Shown here one piece after another: positions 13,601-13,996 of a stretch of 13,996 nt of DNA. The stretch is taken from contig DATDRF010000229.1 in NCBI GenBank assembly GCA_035291905.1, positions 1-13,996 of the forward strand, read 5' to 3'. The position numbers were made by a program, and so were the translations under genes. A model generated the notes under the pieces. It did no database searches and had not been told where the DNA came from. It was given only the letters and a program-made list of their open reading frames with translations. Within the stretch, counting starts at the first letter, position 1, and every line of letters starts with the position of its first letter. Source of the stretch: JACPLA01 sp035291905. Its GTDB lineage: Bacteria > Bacteroidota > Ignavibacteria > UBA10030.

Positions 13601-13996
13601 ATCCTAAAAGCGTGATGTCGCCGTAACCCTCGAAGTTGCCTGTATCCACGTTGATGATCGCAACGCTCGGAACAGGAAGCCCACCCATCTTGGCCGCGTG
13701 ACGCACATTGTTGGCGGTGAGGTTGTGCGCGGCAACGAGATTCGCGCCACCTTGCTTCAGCGCCCCCTTCCCCGGACTTCCACCCCTCGTCATCACCACC
13801 TTACTCACGTCAAGTCCGATCGCCTTCACGAGTACGTCAGTCAACGCCACCTGCTCGTCGGTGGCACCCATCGTCTTGAGGGATTCCTTGCTGTACGGAG
13901 TCTCTTGAGCGGGGCTCGGCGGTGTGCGTACTGACTGGGCTGCTGGTTCCTCTCTCGCAACCTGAGACGCTTCTGCTGTCGGCGGGACTGTGACGG
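7611..13996 (-). CDS. Giant polyvalent-type phage protein, 5'-truncated by the window
   Basis: At least 2127 residues are in the window. The frame stays open past the Met at 13871 to the edge through a Pro-rich stretch, so the real start lies outside. In order on the - strand: a block with GGLPVPSVAIIN (near 13,680); a block with AVGLNEFRSAVVPENTP (near 12,700); a metallopeptidase-like HEILGH motif (12444-12461); an unrecognised small domain with FYGDRYNYTHILMIRDMGIP and GGWLIDG (11,560-11,700); three Pro-rich linkers (near 11,440, 10,900 and 10,410); then about 900 residues of helical sequence with MWPFWSFAESNFRRY (near 8,720) resembling LPD38-type ends of phage polyvalent proteins. It ends in a basic tail. 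Such proteins are usually packaged in the virion and delivered into the host with several effector domains. The domain names rest on recall; the peptidase activity is unproven. Confidence 0.8.
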   Translation of the reverse strand, partial: VTVPPTAEASQVAREEPAAQSVRTPPSPAQETPYSKESLKTMGATDEQVALTDVLVKAIGLDVSKVVMTRGGSPGKGALKQGGANLVAAHNLTANNVRHAAKMGGLPVPSVAIINVDTGNFEGYGDITLLGSKELVTPSRTTKVLNADAYSPRYPAVKHFLDAPSEVKLGRFIGDIYARIDSEKTKSFSQHTLLGNLEGEGVRVGMKQSEDAKFAFLIEKGVADKMTLAGKDQSGDRYAVREAIANDPSLKAEFEEWVDKSVTKLALVEKEKIFTGFTDIGNKRYLPHNLDTVVQILKKGLRSAEGFDYGVGNIRALAAKQFRSIREIQAARGDIISKEAMDKIKDDVNGEFLALSGRMHDARVIKVDEYRRSEAMSDDLKTMAEGDWKHLREMYPTGQPFQEMRIFLDKLRTLPTEYFEAKIRRAVGLNEFRSAVVPENTPQDVIDALKTRGLEVVTYPKGEGNRAKTIRETSQSADILFQHGQKGAVEFLADGKTLVHALKNPDFSTAVHEILGHVARRQLFDRNLTPEQRRGITDEDIATAENWAGAKDGRWTRTAEERFARGVERYLRDGKAPTANLEPIFSKVREWMKEIYRRITGSPIDIEISPAMRQVFDRLFTRAERMKMEKEAAQPIVPVVAPPGKPIREPRTVKPKAAKPVGPLMKSRIDIIGKQAVKGMTAEELEKLHGEYASKIPLVRQVLDAAKAEAKRRIATVPATEPPPLHDTSGLSDVDFERYGKERFPGIGNPIPEMKRLPETGQFPAVLTDDGSIFYGDRYNYTHILMIRDMGIPPERIRNGGWLIDGVYNEQRFGDAEAHGEAARAYIRAGQFRAERMRATASVPSEPPPAPPARPEAAERPATADVFLERMASRESQLNAWDELVESGLTPEQVSNDFWNYTYPKMPETGRRRIHRIILDQTGFKPGDVSQSIKGVASEHIQSWKEAADSGIQEFWGEVPEDYGGHGLPTMMLNVMHVANRQLLRAPIARGRPEIESAIPTTEPSLGAIVTTPPRAVAATPPPRKPPTEPPVAAAPEPERAPYEADIDRFVGRIESGIGEKARSAMEDIILRTAERDGDAAVRYSRDKIDEARTRDGLPLKAEGEVGGTEVPEGTEIIESWVPPEEKPLLRMGTPPGWKAKPKISVRAEVEETQNAPSPTEKAPPAPTSEQEARENLNAAIDKAPPPKKPPATPPGTAPGEPPPRKPSSYAFEDTDVETRVQSAKTLPKESLGRRVHGWLREQWHKMSRDFERLPSGAKYAEEKFKFRQLLKYKGIADEHAVRDVDKITRALDEDGYDLFWRKVLLDDLASESGKGRSLPFGFTTESLAKEKARIDTFVDNSPIVKASIDLRKAAWVKLVDEYTEAMKAAGKDVTNILTNKDYFRHIVLKYADAKSISGTGQRLRLPVGRGFLKARKGSEFDILTDYLSAEHQVMAQMGYDLQVAKAIAHVENSPHNIAAKVKANAKEQELLDWHDAIPEGYVAWQAREGNVFYMADSVPHKMAEQLLEGLLTEAKITKNDIRKVLAMGGKFKEIVIPDELAATLDNLGRPPSDNPLASFSRKSLVQWKELVLHLPTRVVKYTLRNLTGDADAAFAGNPSAFLKTKQALGDIYDVFVRRKDPSGEFAEWANRGGMGSTAQAQELGEIKMLDRFSRLSERVSPAGRWNLWKRYWNGARTFSDARESILRYSAYLDYLEQMKSNQKGEPKNFGASVPEEIMALKDVRDRAFALSNDLLGAYDKVGVYGKALREHMWPFWSFAESNFRRYTQMIRNAARDGKATATIGRALGAKTASTAIRLGAFSIKATGLWTIAQIWNNTMFKDEEDDLSPDVRARPHIILGRDSNGKVISFNRFGSLGDFLEWFGLDAAPRQVDDWFKGRKTTAEIATDMAKSPLNKIAQGATPMIKVPAEILTRRRLFPDAFNPSTIRDRGRHLAETLGMGKEYAAVSGLPGEPYLERIPDLFVYRTDPLESAYHYIWDEKNRFLQKIGKGRDGFMLSDRGNALYNFKMALRYGDNDGQDHWLQQYIALGGTNNGVTTALGNMEPLHGLTKDEQSMFVAGLQQDQRDRLVKALMYYNSVLLGHGAPKVELRSDESQPEIEADKSEKPKRKSMRERAREREMAGSEK

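Overview
The window looks like part of a tailed-phage (Caudoviricetes) genome or an integrated prophage. The evidence is a very large partial polyvalent-type protein, a coiled-coil virion-type protein, two tail-fibre-like proteins, several small membrane proteins that resemble a lysis module, and many tiny Cys-rich genes packed end to end with 1-29 bp gaps or overlaps. Base composition is GC-rich by eye. No rRNA, tRNA, integrase, transposase or host metabolic gene was seen. The host cannot be named from this sequence.

Left arm (1-1809, + strand). The window opens inside the 3' end of a repeat-protein gene. A second copy of that gene follows (179-859), made of 20 tandem 7/8-residue units with a conserved Cys-containing tail. 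The last 37 codons and the spacer up to the ribosome binding site are duplicated at 1-171 and 747-917 with two mismatches, so this is a tandem gene duplication. Three small GTGA-coupled or closely spaced genes follow (924-1244, 1241-1576, 1573-1809); two of them are Cys-rich.

Right arm (1679-13996, - strand). One long compact operon reads right to left: a giant protein that runs off the right edge (7611-13996), a 515-aa coiled-coil protein, a 239-aa unknown, two tail-fibre-like proteins, a Cys-rich protein, an XhlA-like coiled-coil/membrane protein, a small acidic protein, a 49-aa zinc-ribbon protein and a 39-aa membrane peptide (both too short for usual ORF cut-offs). Then come an Acb2/Tad1-like protein, a holin-like membrane protein, and a pair resembling inner- and outer-membrane spanins. 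One + strand zinc-ribbon gene (2342-2548) sits inside this block and shares its start site with the spanin-like gene on the other strand.

How it may work together (inference): the right arm reads as late genes, with virion and ejection proteins first, then host recognition, then lysis. Embedded among them is a protein that resembles the phage sponges that sequester cyclic-nucleotide or ADP-ribose signals of CBASS and Thoeris immunity. The left arm looks like accessory genes. No endolysin was recognised in the window. The most notable item is the Acb2/Tad1-like protein at 2915-3319, followed by the repeat-protein tandem duplication and the head-to-head shared start codons at 2341-2344.
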